Positions 24,540-32,409 are shown, counted from the first letter of the stretch. The stretch is DNA of 36,518 nt from an uncultured Eggerthellaceae bacterium (GCA_904420215.1 CAJFUR010000185.1:1-36518), one strand, 5' to 3'. A program made the numbers and translations. Notes: generated by a model from the sequence alone, not told the origin.

Positions 24540-24570
24540 TATCATAAATTCGTATGATTTATGATAAGAT
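24540..24570 (+). promoter_or_regulatory. Palindromic operator overlapping an extended -10 promoter
   Basis: TATCATAAA (24540-24548) and TTTATGATA (24558-24566) are perfect 9-bp arms with a 9-bp spacer. TGATAAGAT (24562-24570) is an extended -10 that shares its first bases with the right arm. A protein bound to the palindrome would cover the promoter, so repression is the simplest reading. The molybdoenzyme gene starts ~150 bp downstream. Confidence 0.6.
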
Positions 24571-24723
24571 ACGCGCAGAGGGGTATTGACAAAACCGGGG
24601 GATTCCCGAAAGAGGCGTGGGACAAGTCGGTTTTGCAGTACTGGTTCGCATGTTGGCGTTGTGCTGACAGGTGCGGCGCCGGCGTCATGTCGGCACCAAG
24701 CCGGGAGGAGGGAAAGGAGAGAC

Positions 24724-26319
24724 ATGAGATTCACGCGAAATCGCAAGATGGTGGTCTCTGCCGTGACGGTGGCGCTGGCAGCCGCTGCTTTAGCGGGATG
24801 CGCCCAGAACGCCTCGACGGGGGAGACGACCGAAGAGGCGGGCGCGGTTGGCCAGGCCACCGTGCAGTACCAGTCGGAAGGGCGCTACAAGGACAACGTG
24901 GCGGAATTCCCTGCCGGTATCGACGCCGACTTGGGCACGAAGAACGCCGAGCTCAACGCGCCTTTCAGCTACGTTGACCGCAGCGGCTTCACCGTGCAGC
25001 CGGTGCCGAGCGACGACATTGGCTGGAACATCAGCTACTTGAATGCCGACCAGCGCGGCTGCACCTCGTGCCACACGCTGGAAGACGCGCTCATGATGCT
25101 GGACACGTACCACGGCACCATCTTCATGGGGTATCCCACCGAGCAGACGCTGTCCACGTGCGTGGCCTGCCACATCTGGGCAGACCCGCTGCGCACCTCC
25201 ATCCATTCGACGCACTTGGGCAACGAGCTGTTCGAGAACAAGAACGGCACGTGCGAGTCGTGCCACTACATCGACGAGAACGGCGACTTCAAGCGCTGGG
25301 ATTACGAGAAGTACAACCTGTACAAGGGCATCACCGACGTGGCGGCCAGCGACGCCGACCTCACGGTGACCTACGACCAGGAAACGCTCACCTCGAACGA
25401 CGACTTCTTCTACAAGAGCATCAAGGAATACGGCGACTTCGACGCGAGCGACTGGCGCACCGACGACGGCAACATGGACCCCGAGCTGTACAACAACTGG
25501 GTGTTCTCGGTGGGCGGCAACGTGGAGAACCCCATTGAAATGACGCTTCCCGAACTGGTGGAGAAGTTCGGCACGGTGACCACCGTCATGAAGCAGCAGT
25601 GCACCATCAACGGCGCGGGCAACGCCGCCATCGCGCAGGTTGAGGTCACGGGCGTTCCCATGCAGGCGATCATCGACTACGTGAAGCCGCAGGGCGGCGT
25701 GAACGCGGTGGAATTCCTGACCGAGGACCCGTATCCCAACGTGGGCAAGACCTACAACATCCCCTTCACGGCCATGACCGAGAACGATTCCGTCCTGGTC
25801 ATCGAAATGAACGGCGAGACGCTTCCCAACACGCAGGGCTACCCCTGCTCCGTGTGGACGGCGGGCGGGTCTGCCGCCGGCGGCATCTTCAAGGTGTGCA
25901 CGGGCGTGAACTTCCTGGAGACCGACGAAGCCGACGCCGCATCGGGCTACTTCCTGGGCGGCTTCGAGGATGCCGGCTTGGACGGCGCTCCGGCCGACAA
26001 GCCCAACAGCGCCGTGCTGAACTACCCTTCGGGCGTGGTTCTGGAAGGCGTCGCTGGCACGGAAGTGCAGCTGGAAGGCTTCGCGGACGCGTTCGACGAG
26101 CCGATTGCACGCATAGAGTTCTCGTGGGACCACGGCCAGACGTGGACGACGCTGGAAACGCCGGATAACGACCCGCAGTACTGGACGTACTGGCGCATGG
26201 GCTTCACGCCTCCTTCGGAGGGAGCCTATCTGCTCGACATTCGCACGACCAGCATCCAGCCCGACGGCACGGAGCGCGTGAATGGCGTCAACACCCAGTT
26301 CCTGCTCAATGTGAAATAG
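24724..26319 (+). CDS. Lipoprotein fusing a tri-heme cytochrome c region to a sulfite-oxidase-fold molybdopterin domain
   Basis: The 531-residue exported protein has a lipobox LAGC (Cys26). Residues ~100-200 carry three CxxCH heme c sites: CTSCH (113), CVACH (146) and CESCH (177), with extra His residues nearby as possible sixth ligands. A sulfite-oxidase-type molybdopterin domain follows (~residues 255-425); Cys293 in KQQCTINGAGN sits where the Mo-ligand Cys is expected. The C-terminus (~437-531) is an Ig-like dimer domain (FADAFDEPIARIEFSWDHGQTW). Electrons could pass between the Mo site and the hemes within one chain. The ATG at 24724 follows AAAGGAGA. It heads the gene set and is preceded by a palindrome-controlled promoter. 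The direction of catalysis and the substrate are not determined; the family includes sulfite oxidases and periplasmic reductases. Confidence 0.85.
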   Translation: MRFTRNRKMVVSAVTVALAAAALAGCAQNASTGETTEEAGAVGQATVQYQSEGRYKDNVAEFPAGIDADLGTKNAELNAPFSYVDRSGFTVQPVPSDDIGWNISYLNADQRGCTSCHTLEDALMMLDTYHGTIFMGYPTEQTLSTCVACHIWADPLRTSIHSTHLGNELFENKNGTCESCHYIDENGDFKRWDYEKYNLYKGITDVAASDADLTVTYDQETLTSNDDFFYKSIKEYGDFDASDWRTDDGNMDPELYNNWVFSVGGNVENPIEMTLPELVEKFGTVTTVMKQQCTINGAGNAAIAQVEVTGVPMQAIIDYVKPQGGVNAVEFLTEDPYPNVGKTYNIPFTAMTENDSVLVIEMNGETLPNTQGYPCSVWTAGGSAAGGIFKVCTGVNFLETDEADAASGYFLGGFEDAGLDGAPADKPNSAVLNYPSGVVLEGVAGTEVQLEGFADAFDEPIARIEFSWDHGQTWTTLETPDNDPQYWTYWRMGFTPPSEGAYLLDIRTTSIQPDGTERVNGVNTQFLLNVK

Positions 26320-26333
26320 CGGAGGCGACAACA

Positions 26334-27131
26334 ATGGCTGACAAGAAGCAAATTGCAGTAAGCGCCGTGGCCGCCACTTCCTTGCTGCTGGCGGGTGCGA
26401 CCCCGGCCTTGGCGGCAACGGCGGACGAAGCCGCCGGCGCGGCGGGCCAGCTTGCAAGCGAAAGCGCCGCGCAATCGGCCGAGACGGCAGGCGGATACGT
26501 GGCGGCGGACGCCTCCGAGGGGCAGTTCGCATGGGACCAGACCACCATCACGCCGAACTCGGTCATCAGGGAGGTGTTCCGCACGGCTACCAACGCGCTG
26601 TGCAACGCCACGAACGACCTTGCGGTTGACAATCCCCTGCAATGGCGCCTTTCGGTTTCGGGGGACGTGGAGAACGCCTTCAGCGCCACCATCGACGAAC
26701 TGGCGCAGGAACAGGCGGTGCAGCAGACGATGACGTGCACGTGCGGCGGCAACCCGTCGGACGGCAAGGCCATCATCACGGCCGAGGTGAAAGGCATCCC
26801 GGTGAGCTATCTGGTGGGCCGCGCCGCCGCGCAGGAGGGCGCCAACACCATCACGTTCGTGTCCGCCGACGGCACCGAGGCGGCCATGCCGCTGGTGTAT
26901 GCCGTCGGGCACCATGGGGTGGTTTCGTTCGAGATCAACGACGAGGACCTTTCGGCCTCGGTGGGCGGCAACAACCAGCTGTGGCTGGCGGGCGCGCCGG
27001 CGAACTACTTCGTGCGCGACATCGTCGAGATCCGCATCACGTGCGAGGAAACCGTCCCGCCCAACCCCGGCGAGGGCATGGAGTATCCCAACAGCCCCAA
27101 CGTCGGCGTGCTTTCGGGCGCGGTGGCATAG
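26334..27131 (+). CDS. Exported sulfite-oxidase-fold molybdopterin protein lacking the Ig-like domain
   Basis: The 265-residue protein has a cleavable signal peptide (cut after ALA at 27). Its central domain parallels the Mo domain encoded upstream: LQWRLSVSGDVENAFSATIDELA, then MTCTCGGNPSDGKAIITAEVKGIPVSYLV aligning with KQQCTINGAGN...AQVEVTGVPMQAII. By this alignment Cys135 is the candidate Mo ligand, with a second Cys at 137. The Ala-rich segment at 28-60 is probably disordered. The C-terminal Ig-like dimer domain present in the upstream protein is absent here. A gene for exactly that kind of domain lies 62 bp downstream on the opposite strand. Start at 26334 after GGAGG, 14 bp behind the upstream gene. 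Confidence 0.78.
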   Translation: MADKKQIAVSAVAATSLLLAGATPALAATADEAAGAAGQLASESAAQSAETAGGYVAADASEGQFAWDQTTITPNSVIREVFRTATNALCNATNDLAVDNPLQWRLSVSGDVENAFSATIDELAQEQAVQQTMTCTCGGNPSDGKAIITAEVKGIPVSYLVGRAAAQEGANTITFVSADGTEAAMPLVYAVGHHGVVSFEINDEDLSASVGGNNQLWLAGAPANYFVRDIVEIRITCEETVPPNPGEGMEYPNSPNVGVLSGAVA

Positions 27132-27193
27132 GGCGGCGAAAGCCGCAGGGCGTCGCGCCGGGTCGCTTCGGCCGTCCGGCGCGGGGCTTGCCG

Positions 27194-27475
27194 CTAGCCT
27201 TCCACGTGAAGCTCGGCGACGGCTGCGAAGGGGCTGGTCCTGCCGTCTTCGGTGACCGACCGCACCTTCAGCTGGTAGACGCCTTCCCGTTGGGGGGTGT
27301 AGGTGTACGTCCAGTGGATCATGAGGTCGGGGTTGGACGCGCGCGTGTCCTGGCGGGTCCAGGTCTTTCCGCCGTCGAGGGAGAATTCGAGGGCCACGAT
27401 GTGGTTGCCGTAGTCGTCGGCGTACCCCTCGAACGTGGCGGGCTGGCCGACCTTTCCTTGGACAGGGGCTATCAT
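27194..27475 (-). CDS. Stand-alone Ig-like domain of sulfite-oxidase type, inverted
   Basis: The 93-residue protein starts MIAPVQGKVGQPATFEGYADDYGNHIVALEFSLDGGKTW and corresponds along most of its length to the C-terminal domain of the protein at 24724 (GVAGTEVQLEGFADAF.EPIARIEFSWDHGQTW). Both also share the WTYW/WTYTYTP and EG.Y.L..R segments. The start ATG at 27475 has AAAGGAG at five-base spacing; the longer ORF in the track (to 28144) is a shadow of the ferredoxin gene. It has no signal peptide. A minus-strand TATACT (27524-27529) may be its -10. It lies between and opposite to genes of one apparent operon. Whether it supplies the missing domain of the 26334 protein is an inference, and export would need explaining. 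Confidence 0.75.
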   Translation of the reverse strand: MIAPVQGKVGQPATFEGYADDYGNHIVALEFSLDGGKTWTRQDTRASNPDLMIHWTYTYTPQREGVYQLKVRSVTEDGRTSPFAAVAELHVEG

Positions 27476-27556
27476 GCGGCTCCTTTCGGGGCTGATGGGG
27501 AACAACGGGCGGATGCTGGTGACAGTATACCGCTTCGGCAAGGGATTGGAGAAATC

Positions 27557-28234
27557 ATGCGAGACGATACGGGCATCCCACGGCGCACTCTGCTGCAAGG
27601 GGCTGCCGTGTTGGGGGCGGCGGCGCTCGCTGGGGGCGCCGTTGCCGGCGGGTACGCGCCGGCCTTCGCCGAGGACGGCCAGAAGGCCGCTCCGGTGCAG
27701 GCCGGCGGGGATGCCGCGCCGCAAGAGGGCGTTCAGTACGGGTTTTTGGTGCGCATGTCGAACTGCGTGAACTGCCAGCAGTGCGTGGAGGCGTGCCGCA
27801 AGGCGAACAACACGCCGGAGGGCGTGCCGGCGCGCCGCACGGTCGTGCCGTACAAGACGGCGAACGGCCAGAAGGTGTACGTTTCCACCGCCTGCATGCA
27901 TTGCGAGGACCCGGCCTGCGCGACCGTGTGTCCGGCCAAGGCCATTGCCAAGGGCGAGGGCGGCGTGGTGACGGTGGACCGCAACCGGTGCATCGGCTGC
28001 AAGTACTGCTATCAGGCGTGCCCGTTCGGCGTGCCGCACTACACCTCCGAAGGCATGGACAAGTGCGACTTGTGCCTGGAGGCCGGGGTGGCCCTGGGCG
28101 ACACGCCGAACTGCGCTTCGGCCTGCAAGTTCCGCGCCTTGCACTTCGGCACCATCGAGGAGCTTGCGGCTGCGTCGGGTGGACGGGCGCAGCGCATCGA
28201 CGCGTCAACCGGCCCGTCGTATCTGCTGGCTTGA
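27557..28234 (+). CDS. Tat-exported 4x[4Fe-4S] ferredoxin subunit (DmsB/NrfC/PhsB-like)
   Basis: The 225-residue electron-transfer subunit has a twin-arginine signal (PRRTLLQG, Arg 9-10) followed by a hydrophobic stretch. Four Cys sets are complete: CVNCQQCVEAC, CMHCEDPACATVC, CIGCKYCYQAC and CDLC...CASAC, giving 16 ligands for four [4Fe-4S] clusters as in DmsB/PsrB-type proteins. The start ATG at 27557 follows GGAG; the track start at 26642 is a read-through of other frames. The NrfD-type membrane subunit follows 51 bp downstream, so this protein should carry electrons between the membrane quinone site and an exported catalytic protein. No separate large Mo-bisPGD catalytic subunit is encoded next to it. 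Confidence 0.93.
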   Translation: MRDDTGIPRRTLLQGAAVLGAAALAGGAVAGGYAPAFAEDGQKAAPVQAGGDAAPQEGVQYGFLVRMSNCVNCQQCVEACRKANNTPEGVPARRTVVPYKTANGQKVYVSTACMHCEDPACATVCPAKAIAKGEGGVVTVDRNRCIGCKYCYQACPFGVPHYTSEGMDKCDLCLEAGVALGDTPNCASACKFRALHFGTIEELAAASGGRAQRIDASTGPSYLLA

Positions 28235-28285
28235 GCGCGTCGTGCGAACGGAATGCAGTCCGATATGCAGGTAGGGAGGTAATCG

Positions 28286-29257
28286 ATGGCCGAATTGCAA
28301 TCGGTGTGGGGGTGGCAGCCGGCCCTGTACTTGTTCTTGGGGGGCATGGGGGCCGGCGCCTTCATCATGGCTGCCATCCTGTTTTTCTATGACAGGGAAA
28401 GCAACAAGAGAACCATCGGCGTTGCGGCGTGGGCCGCTACGGTCTGCTTGATCGTCGGCTTGCTCTTGCTGCTGTCCGAGCTGACGAACCCGCTGCGGGG
28501 CATGCTGATGTGGCAAAGCTTCAGCAACACGGCCTCGTGGATGACGTTCGGCGCCTGGGTGGTGTTCGCCGCGGTGGTGGTGTTCGGCGTGATGGCCGTG
28601 CTTTCCACCGAGCGGTGGGTCAAGCCGGTGTCCAAGAAGTGGAAGGGCTATGCCACGGTGCGCAAACGCCTCCGCCCGGTGCTGGCGGTGGTGGGCATGG
28701 CGCTGGGCCTGTGCGTTGCCGTGTACACCGGCGTTCTGCTGATGTCGGTTCCGGGCGTGCCGCTGTGGAACACCGTGCTGCTGCCGTGCCTGTTCACGGT
28801 TTCGGCTTTGGACACGGGCGTTGCCTTGGTGGAGATAGTTGCCGCGTCGCCCAAGCGCGCGGCGCTGTCCGCCAAGACCCACCGGCTTCTGGAGACGTCG
28901 GTGGTGGTGCTGGTCGTGCTGGAGGTTGCCGTGTTGGCGGCGTTCGTGCTGGCCATGCAGGGAAGCGATGCCGGCTCGGCCGTGGGCGCCACGGCTGCGG
29001 CATCGGCAAGGCTTTTGACCGAAGGGCCGCTGGCGCTTGCCTTCTGGCTTCTGGTGGGCGCATGCGGCTTGGTGCTTCCGCTGGTCATGGCCGTGTACGG
29101 CATGATTGCGCACCGGAAGAAGAAGCAGACGCGCCCGGGCATGCTGGTGGGTGCCGCCGGCGCGCTGGTGGGCGGCTGCGCCCTGCGCTTCCTGGTTCTG
29201 ATGGCCGGGCTGCACGCCGACGTGGTGGCGGGCGCGGTTGCGAAGATGGTGGCCTAG
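28286..29257 (+). CDS. nrfD: NrfD/PsrC-family quinone-linked membrane subunit
   Basis: The 323-residue integral membrane protein has about eight helices. The N-terminus QPALYLFLGGMGAGAFIMAAIL is the typical NrfD opening (YLFLGG.GAG). LLLLLSELTNPLRGMLM, YTGVLLMSVPGVPLWNTVLLPCLFTVSALDTG and the last-helix LRFLVLMAGLH are the other recurring segments. NrfD subunits exchange electrons with the quinone pool and anchor the ferredoxin subunit encoded just upstream. Some members conserve acidic residues for proton movement; the Glu in SELTNP is such a candidate. Start at 28286 after GGGAGG. The flavoprotein gene begins 75 bp downstream. Confidence 0.92.
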   Translation: MAELQSVWGWQPALYLFLGGMGAGAFIMAAILFFYDRESNKRTIGVAAWAATVCLIVGLLLLLSELTNPLRGMLMWQSFSNTASWMTFGAWVVFAAVVVFGVMAVLSTERWVKPVSKKWKGYATVRKRLRPVLAVVGMALGLCVAVYTGVLLMSVPGVPLWNTVLLPCLFTVSALDTGVALVEIVAASPKRAALSAKTHRLLETSVVVLVVLEVAVLAAFVLAMQGSDAGSAVGATAAASARLLTEGPLALAFWLLVGACGLVLPLVMAVYGMIAHRKKKQTRPGMLVGAAGALVGGCALRFLVLMAGLHADVVAGAVAKMVA

Positions 29258-29332
29258 CGGCGTCGCGCTGCGAGGCGTTGCCGCTTCGCAGCGCGACGCA
29301 GGCGGTTGGAGGTCGTTCGGAGGGGAGTTGCC

Positions 29333-29848
29333 ATGGGGAACGGGACGACGACGCGGAGGAATTTCCTGAAAGTGGGCGCCGCCTGCGGTGCGGGCGTGTT
29401 GGGGGCGTCGCTGCTGGGCGGCTGCGCTGCCGGAGAAGGTTCGCCTGCGGGGACTTCGGCGGCCACGCTCGAGGAAGTCTCGTGGGACGGGGAGTTCGAC
29501 GTCGTGGTGGTGGGCTTCGGCGCGGCCGGCGCGTCGGCGGCCATTGCCGCGGCCGAAAGCGGCGCGCGGGTCCTCGTTGCCGACAAGGCCCCCGAAGGGA
29601 GCGAAGGCGGCAACAGCCGCTACAGCTCGCAGCTGTTCGCCTCGGCCGAAAGCGAGGAAGACGCGCTTTCCTACGTGCGCGCCCTTGCGGGCGGCTATGC
29701 CGTGCCCGACGACGTGCTGGCGGCCTATGCCGCCGGCCTGTCCTCCGTGCGCGGCCAGATGGCGGATTGGGGGCTGGACGAGGGGGAGCTGCTCGACGTG
29801 ACCGACGTCACGCCGGACGACATTGCGGCCTTGGCAGAAGGCCGGTGA
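29333..29848 (+). pseudogene. N-terminal part of a Tat flavoprotein reductase (split gene)
   Basis: These 171 residues match the start of fumarate-reductase-like, FAD-dependent reductases exported by Tat. The twin-Arg signal is TTRRNFLKVG (Arg 8-9), followed by LLGGC (possible lipobox Cys31) and then the FAD dinucleotide fold VVVVGFGAAGASAAIAAAESGARVLVADKAP with EGGNSRYSSQLFAS. The chain stops at DIAALAEGR with TGA at 29846, before the substrate-binding part. The missing part is encoded downstream in another frame (see 29917). Start at 29333 after GGAGGGGAG. On its own it cannot be a full reductase. Either the gene is broken or the two pieces work together, which is unlikely since only this part carries an export signal. 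Confidence 0.78.
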
Positions 29849-29916
29849 CGAAAGGCCGGTAGCGGCGCATCGCGGGGATGCGAGGAATCCCTCGGGCATG
29901 CGGAAAAGGAGGGGCC

Positions 29917-31560
29917 ATGTGCTTTAGACCTTCGAACTCGGAAGCGACCAGCGTGATTGCCTGCCCCAACTGCGGCAAGTCGAACAGCATGGACGCGACG
30001 ACCTGCAAGAGCTGCGGTGCGAGCCTCGACGGCTCCACGCCGCCGGAAATTGCCGCCCCGCAGGCGCCCGTGCTGGCGGGCGCGGTGATTCCCGGGCGCT
30101 ACAACCTGCCGCCGCTTTCCGTCAGCTATCCCGAATTGCCGGGCGCTTCCGCCATCCGGACGAACCTCGTGGGGTCGTCCATCAACGACGGGGCGCTGTG
30201 GCGCTTCCTCAAAAAAGGCGTGGTGGCGCGCAAGGACCGCATCGACTGCTGGTATTCCTCGCCGGTGACGGCGCTCATCCAAGACCCCGAAACCAAGGCC
30301 GTCGTGGGCGTGGAGGTGGAACGCGACGGCAGGAAGCTGAACATTGCCGCCCGCAACGGCGTGGTGCTGGCCTGCGGCGGGTTCGAGAACGACGGGCCGG
30401 GAATCCAGCACTACCTCGACCGCCCGAAGGCGTTGCCGGTGGGGTCGCTGTACAACGAGGGCGACGGCGTGCGCATGGCGCAGGCCGCGGGGGCGCGGAT
30501 GTGGCACATGGGCGCATGGGAGAGCGGGGGCGTGGGCCTGGTTGCCGAAGGCGACCGCACGCGCAGTTTGGGCGAGGACATCGCGTTTTTCAAGTCGGGG
30601 TCGGTGATGCTCGTGGGAGGCGACGCCCGGCGCTACCTTGCCGAAGACGCCGAGCAGCGCGGCGGGCGCGTGCTTGTGGGCGGCACGTGGGTGGTCCCTG
30701 CGCGGCCGGACGCGAACTGCTTCGTGTTCGACGAGGCGCAGCGCCGCGCCATGGAGGAAGGTGCGCTTCCCAAGCCGTACCCCAACTGGAGCGACGATAT
30801 GTCCGAGGAGGTGGCGTCGGGCAAGGTGGCCAAGGCGAGCACGGTGTGGGGGCTGGCCGAGGCGTTGTCCCTCGACCCGGCGACCCTGCAGGCCACCATC
30901 GACGCCTTCAACGCCGCCGCGGCATCCGGCACCGACCCCTTCGGGCGCAAACCCGAAACCATGCGGGCCTTTGGCGAAGGCCCCTATTACGGGCTGGCGG
31001 TGTTCCCTGCGGTGCTTGCCACGCAGGGAGGCCCCGAGCGCACGGCGAAGGCCGAAGTGGTGCACGCCGCCGGCGACCCCATCCCGCACCTGTACGCGGC
31101 AGGGGAGCTGGGAAGCGTGACGGCGCGCAACCGCCAGGGCGGCGGCAGCTTGGCGGAGTGCATGATTTTCGGCAAGATAGCAGGCGAACAGGCGGCAAGC
31201 GAGAAGGAGGACGCCTTTTCCGTGCCCGGAGACGTGGCGTATGGGCCGGGGTCGGGCGACGTTTCGGTGTACGACGAGGCTCCCGACGCGTCGGGCTTAG
31301 CCGCAGGCGAGGCGGTTGGCGTGGGGGAAGGGCTGGGAGGCCCCATTTGGGTGAAGGTGCGCGGCACTGCGGGCGCACTGCAGGCGGTGGAAGTGCTGCG
31401 CCACAGCGAGCACGCCGAAGTGGGAGCCGTGGCGCTTGACGAGCTGGCCGCGCGGATGGCGCAGGCGGCAACGCACGAGGTGGACGTCGTGGCTGGCGCG
31501 ACGGTTACCAGCCTGGGGATGCAGGAAGCGGTTGCGAACGCGCTGGAGGGGGATGCATGA
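29917..31560 (+). CDS. Zinc-ribbon segment fused to the C-terminal part of the flavoprotein reductase
   Basis: The 547-residue reading frame is a chimera. Residues 1-40 are a zinc ribbon (C16-C19 and C30-C33 in CPNC...CKSC) with its own strong GGAAAAGGAGGGGCC ribosome site. From ~residue 60 (RYNLPPLSVSYPELPGAS) it is the rest of a fumarate-reductase-like protein: the FAD/substrate middle, NEGDGVRMAQAAGA, the end of the flavin domain near HLYAAGELGSVTARNRQGGGSLAE, and a C-terminal FMN-binding domain. This last domain has the motif DVVAGATVTS, matching the DxxxGAT site for covalent FMN attachment by ApbE. It lacks the N-terminal FAD fold and any signal peptide. It is in frame +1 relative to the piece upstream. 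The stop overlaps the next start (ATGA). Probably a non-functional remnant, although the long frame is intact. Confidence 0.7.
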   Translation: MCFRPSNSEATSVIACPNCGKSNSMDATTCKSCGASLDGSTPPEIAAPQAPVLAGAVIPGRYNLPPLSVSYPELPGASAIRTNLVGSSINDGALWRFLKKGVVARKDRIDCWYSSPVTALIQDPETKAVVGVEVERDGRKLNIAARNGVVLACGGFENDGPGIQHYLDRPKALPVGSLYNEGDGVRMAQAAGARMWHMGAWESGGVGLVAEGDRTRSLGEDIAFFKSGSVMLVGGDARRYLAEDAEQRGGRVLVGGTWVVPARPDANCFVFDEAQRRAMEEGALPKPYPNWSDDMSEEVASGKVAKASTVWGLAEALSLDPATLQATIDAFNAAAASGTDPFGRKPETMRAFGEGPYYGLAVFPAVLATQGGPERTAKAEVVHAAGDPIPHLYAAGELGSVTARNRQGGGSLAECMIFGKIAGEQAASEKEDAFSVPGDVAYGPGSGDVSVYDEAPDASGLAAGEAVGVGEGLGGPIWVKVRGTAGALQAVEVLRHSEHAEVGAVALDELAARMAQAATHEVDVVAGATVTSLGMQEAVANALEGDA

Positions 31561-32408
31561 GAAAGCGTACGGGGAAACGCTTGGCGGAGCACATGGCGGA
31601 GTGCGCGGGGGAGTGCATCGGCCGTCGGGGCTTCGTGGCGGGTGCCGCCGGCGCGGCGCTTGCGCTGGCAGGCGCGGGGCTGACGGGCTGTGCCGCAGGC
31701 GGGCAGCGCAGCGACGCGGCGGGCCGGGGAGATTCGCAGGAGGGCGCCGGTGCGCTGGAAGATGCCGGCGCGCAGGAGGTCGCCGGCAGAGCGGGGGATG
31801 CCGGCGCGGCGGGCGCGAAGCCGCTGCCTGCGCCGGAGGCCGATCCGGCCAGCGAATTCGGCGTGGACGCGAACATCTCCATGCGCACGATCGACGAGTG
31901 GCTTGACCGCGACGACGTGGCGTACCGCGACATGCGCATGCTGTTCGACCCGGCGGACTACGGCGCCATGGGCGGCGACCCCGACCTTTCGGCCACCATC
32001 GAGGGTTTCAAGGTGGTGCCGTTCCCGCTGGTGGCAACGCTGCCGCCCCTGCCCGTGGCGGGGGCGTACACCGGCTTGACGGCGTGGAAGGTCGAGTGGT
32101 CCGACGATGGCGGCGTGTCATCGGCCGCGCCGAACTACCGGGAATCGGAACGCTTGCTGGAGGACTTGTTCCCGAAAGACCGGGCGATCTTCCTCATGTG
32201 CGGTGCGGGCGGCTATGCGGGGCAGATGAAAGCGCTGCTGGCCTTTCTGGGTTGGGACGCGCAGAAGCTGTACAACGTCGGGGGGTTCTGGTCGTATGCC
32301 GGAGCGCGTGCCGTCCAGCTCATCGAGCGCAGCGGCGGCGAAACGCTGCACTGCATGTGGCGGGCCGACGTGGCCCCCATCGACTTCACATGGATGCACG
32401 CCCTCTAG
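31557..32408 (+). CDS. Tat-exported rhodanese-domain lipoprotein
   Basis: The 283-residue protein has a twin-arginine signal (GRRGFVAGAAG, Arg 23-24), a lipobox LTGC (Cys45) and a ~60-residue Ala/Gly/Asp-rich linker. A rhodanese domain covers residues ~100-283. The active loop is FLMCGAGGYAGQMKALLAFLGW with Cys215 as the expected persulfide-forming residue, followed by YNVGGFWSYAG. Rhodaneses move sulfane sulfur, so this supports a sulfur compound as substrate of the neighbouring redox genes. The start overlaps the upstream stop by 4 nt (ATGA), indicating coupling. An unusual His/Cys-bearing N-region (AEHMAECAGECIG) precedes the Tat motif, longer than normal. It ends the operon. Confidence 0.82.
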   Translation: MRKRTGKRLAEHMAECAGECIGRRGFVAGAAGAALALAGAGLTGCAAGGQRSDAAGRGDSQEGAGALEDAGAQEVAGRAGDAGAAGAKPLPAPEADPASEFGVDANISMRTIDEWLDRDDVAYRDMRMLFDPADYGAMGGDPDLSATIEGFKVVPFPLVATLPPLPVAGAYTGLTAWKVEWSDDGGVSSAAPNYRESERLLEDLFPKDRAIFLMCGAGGYAGQMKALLAFLGWDAQKLYNVGGFWSYAGARAVQLIERSGGETLHCMWRADVAPIDFTWMHAL

Positions 32409-32409
32409 A

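Noticed and set aside
24586-24591. TTGACA as a -35 for the molybdoenzyme gene
   Set aside because: No -10-like hexamer at 16-18 bases downstream. The extended -10 at 24562 is a better promoter.
27476-28144. N-terminal extension of the inverted Ig-like gene (316-residue ORF)
   Set aside because: The extra part is antisense to the ferredoxin gene. A proper ribosome site and start lie at 27475.
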